Source: Vespa crabro
Taxonomy: Eukaryota; Arthropoda; Insecta; Hymenoptera; Vespidae
Assembly: GCF_910589235.1 (NCBI RefSeq)
Contig: NC_060973.1
Location: 4,347,001 to 4,411,000 of the forward strand
Reading direction: 5' to 3'
DNA length: 64,000 bases
Below the pieces are notes generated by a model, which was given only the letters and a program-made list of their open reading frames with translations, was not told where the DNA came from and searched no databases. The translations under genes were made by a program, and so were the position numbers. This document shows, piece after piece, positions 61,668 through 64,000 of this stretch; the stretch's first letter is position 1; each line of letters begins with the position of its first letter.

Positions 61668-61840
61668 ACAAGATGGACAGAAAAGGTGATATTAAAAATC
61701 AATTGCTTTTTTCTCGTTTTTTTTTCCTTTTTTTTTTTTTAATTTTTTAGATTTGTAATCTAACAATTTGAAACAAAAAATAAGCCTTTAGAAAGCCAAG
61801 AAAAAAATTGATTTTTAAAATCATCTGTGTTACAAAAGAG
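61668..61840. mobile_element. Palindromic MITE-like element, copy D
   Basis: Left arm AGAAAAGGTGATATTAAAAA then TCAATTGCTTTTTT; right arm on the minus strand TGTAACACAGATGATTTTAA then AAATCAATTTTTTT. Same architecture as copies A-C, with T-rich and A-rich inner flanks. Boundaries approximate. Confidence 0.6.
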
Positions 61841-62361
61841 AGCTCCCGTACGTGTAACACCAACGATAATTTGTATGTCCTATTTGGATATATTTTTCAT
61901 TTTTTTTTTGCAATGGATATACGCACATGTATATATATGCGTATCTTGAGGAAAGAAATATTCCAAGAAATTTTGCACAAGTTTTGTTTAAGGTTATTTA
62001 TCAGTAATTACCCTCAATCTTTATGGGTCCCTTTAAAAGAAAACGTTCGAGTTATTTGTTATATTTACGATGTACCCTTAGAGTTAACAGTCGGGTGCAA
62101 AGGGTTAATTGAAAAAATCGGTTGAATTTTTCTTTGAAGAAATCTCTTTATCATAAAGAGAGTTAAAAAGCAGCGCACTCTTTTGAAAGATTATTCTATG
62201 ATGCACGACGTAAAGGAGTCCATTGTATATAACTCGCACGATCGATCGCTTGGCATGATGCCACTACTGCTGTGTACCGTCTCTTCTCCTTCCACTTCTA
62301 CTCCTTCTTCTAGGTATTCGCACATTCCTTTCCCACGAGTTACGAATTTACTTTCTACGAT

Positions 62362-62870
62362 ATTCTTATACTCTCTTGGCGAGCAACGAATCGGATAAGA
62401 AAAAAACGGGAATAAAAAAAGAAAAAGGAAGGAAAAAAAGCATTATGACGCTTGGATGCTGCAGGAATCGATAGGATAAGATTAACTCGCGCTAGGGATA
62501 TCCTAGTCGATTTTTCTTTCCTTTTTTCTTTTTTAGATTGGCTGGGTAAATTATTCTTATACGTATCAATAAGCAACTAATCGGATAAAAAAAAAGTATA
62601 TTAAAATAGCTACGCGTTCGGATGCTGTATAAATCGGTACGATAAGCTTAACTCTATACTAGTATTATTATCCTAGTGATTTTTTTCCCTTCTAAATTGT
62701 ATCTGCAGCTTATTCTTATACATCACACAATCCCCCGACAACATATTTTAATAAACTAGCTTTAACAAAAAAAAAATAAAAGATAGTGACACGTTCGATA
62801 GGATAATCTCAACTCGCTAGTATATGACATAAGTATATCCTAGCGTAATATTTTTTTAATTATTTAGGTA
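62362..62870. repeat. Three diverged tandem copies, unit about 160-190 bp
   Basis: Units start at about 62362, 62553 and 62712, each opening ATTCTTATAC/A. Units 1 and 2 share CAAC(G/T)AATCGGATAA, then an A-rich run. All three then have ACGYTYGGATGCTG-like or ACACGTTCGATAGG-like sequence, a GATA(G)GATAAG(A/C)TTAACTC motif and ATCCTAG(T/C)G. Divergence is substantial, so the array is old. Confidence 0.75.
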
Positions 62871-62972
62871 GATCAAAGAATCATTCATTCATAAGAGGAC
62901 CCTTGCTTCTAACCATTTTATCGATCTTGAATGTTAAGATAAACCTTAAAAGTGATAAATAGAAAGAGAGAA

Positions 62973-63013
<41 letters not shown>

Positions 63014-63305
63014 GAAACATACAAGTGAATTAGCTCATTTTAAAAAACATTAATGAAAGAGATAAAATCTGTCACAAAATAGAAAATAACAAACATACTC
63101 ACATTTCTTTACGATCAACAGCGGTAGCTATTATGATCGGTGAACAATGAACGATGTCCTAATAATAGGACGTCGTTAGGACGTTGGAAGGAAGCGAAGT
63201 AAGTCATTGATCCGAACTATCCCGTCGTCTCTCGAACCTGCAACAGGCCGCATAAAATGAAATTAATGTAGTAATAATCGTCCCGAGCGTAAAAGATAAT
63301 GCCTT

Positions 63306-63358
63306 GTCTCTCTCGCTCTCTCTCTCTCCCCTTCATTTTCTCTCCCCCTCATTCTCTC

Positions 63359-63401
<43 letters not shown>

Positions 63402-63420
63402 CTCTCCCCCCCTCTCTCTC
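63306..63420. repeat. Interrupted (CT)n block
   Basis: Long CT-rich block with CCCC and CATT interruptions. Confidence 0.9.
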
Positions 63421-63609
63421 ATATTGTAAGCCAGAGTTGCAATGGCGATGTGCCGTGCCACGGTTAATGCCGTAATAATTGTTCTCCCGGGCGACTTATC
63501 GCGATATTAGCCCAACTACCACTATTCTAATTCGGTGTATACTACTACGTATATGCTCTCACAGGGATTGCTTCTCTTGTGAGATCGATAATCTTGCAAC
63601 GCGTTTCCT

Positions 63610-63613
<4 letters not shown>

Positions 63614-63655
<42 letters not shown>
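63614..63655. repeat. (TA)n microsatellite
   Basis: About 21 TA units near the right edge of the window. Confidence 0.95.
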
Positions 63656-63661
<6 letters not shown>

Positions 63662-64000
63662 CTCTCTAACAGTACACGATATATATATATACACACACAC
63701 TCACACACACAGAGAAATACCTATGTACACGGATCATTCATATTTAAAGTTATGTACATGCATATACGTACGTACATTTGTCTGATTCATTTCTATCCTC
63801 TTCTAACTCGACAGAGAAAGAGACAGAGTCAGAGAGAGAAAGAAAGAAAGATAGATAGGTAGATAGCAAGTAAAAGTAACAAAGTACAGTAGTAACTTTT
63901 GACGAGCAATCATAGTAGAGAGTTTATTATACATGTCAATCCCTTCTTTACCTATCTAATGAATGTTTCCATTTTAAAACATCAAGGGGTCACTAAACGC

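Larger units (their letters stand above)
59184..64000. other. Non-coding 5' flank of the PRRT-like gene, repeat-rich
   Basis: About 4.8 kb with no supportable coding exon. A good minus-strand donor (GCATCGTG|GTAAGTAAC, exon end at 61103) could end a non-coding first exon of the PRRT-like gene. Beside it is a perfect 9-bp-arm palindrome, AGAATGTCG-taat-CGACATTCT (61119-61140). Microsatellites: (ATT/ATC)n at about 60418-60495, (CT)n at 60804-60858, (GA)n at 62965-63006, (CT)n at 63306-63420, (TA)n at 63614-63655. A palindromic element (61668-61840) and a three-copy repeat (62362-62870) are listed separately. Confidence 0.45.

Noticed and set aside
62183..62398. 71-codon plus-strand ORF
   Set aside because: Ser/Thr/Pro-rich with no domain; partly overlaps the three-copy repeat and lacks any splice or conservation evidence.

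Overview
This window is AT-rich nuclear DNA from an insect, most likely a hymenopteran. The reasons are short introns (often 70-150 bp), GT..AG splice sites throughout, many (TA)n, (CT)n and (GA)n microsatellites, mariner-type remnants, and an intact ebony gene for insect cuticle and amine chemistry. The order is inferred from overall character, not from a database comparison.

Layout. From 1 to 15.7 kb lies a compact housekeeping block. It holds the 3' end of a nucleoside hydrolase gene (+, 1-436), most of a cabin-1 gene (-, 532-7729, running off the left edge), a small two-helix membrane protein (+, 9358-9967), and a complete nucleoporin Nup160 gene (-, 10178-15720). From 15.7 to 20.8 kb there is no gene I can support. 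That stretch holds a probable piggyBac-type MITE, a mariner-type MITE inside a minisatellite, and other unexplained sequence. From 20.8 to 33.1 kb is a second compact block: a 3' fragment of an SLC35E3-like transporter (+), pontin/RuvB-like 1 (+), mitochondrial glycine decarboxylase P-protein (+), HMGXB4 (-) and the U3 snoRNP protein IMP4 (-). From 33.1 to 42.7 kb is a gene-poor, microsatellite-rich stretch that ends in a candidate TATA promoter and 5' region for ebony. Ebony itself (+, 42696-51843, 12 coding exons) has expanded introns. A 7-transmembrane proline-rich protein gene of PRRT3/4 type (-, 56112-59183) follows, and the rest of the window is repeat-rich non-coding DNA.

Function. Cabin-1 (HIRA histone chaperone complex), pontin (INO80, SRCAP/TIP60-type complexes and R2TP) and HMGXB4 all concern chromatin. 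Nup160 is a nuclear-pore scaffold, IMP4 acts in 18S rRNA processing, and GLDC is in one-carbon/glycine metabolism. They look like ordinary neighbours, not a co-regulated pathway. Ebony is the tissue-specific gene, and it sits in the long non-coding surroundings expected of a gene with complex enhancers.

I found no novel biochemical system. The observations most worth checking are: a four-copy family of palindromic elements at 44.9-61.8 kb, a recent 247-bp tandem duplication in the presumed first intron of ebony, a three-copy diverged repeat at 62.4-62.9 kb, an orphan 3' fragment of an SLC35E3-like gene, the nucleoside hydrolase 3' end apparently lying inside a cabin-1 intron, and an ebony 3' splice site whose polypyrimidine tract is replaced by a (TA)n microsatellite.
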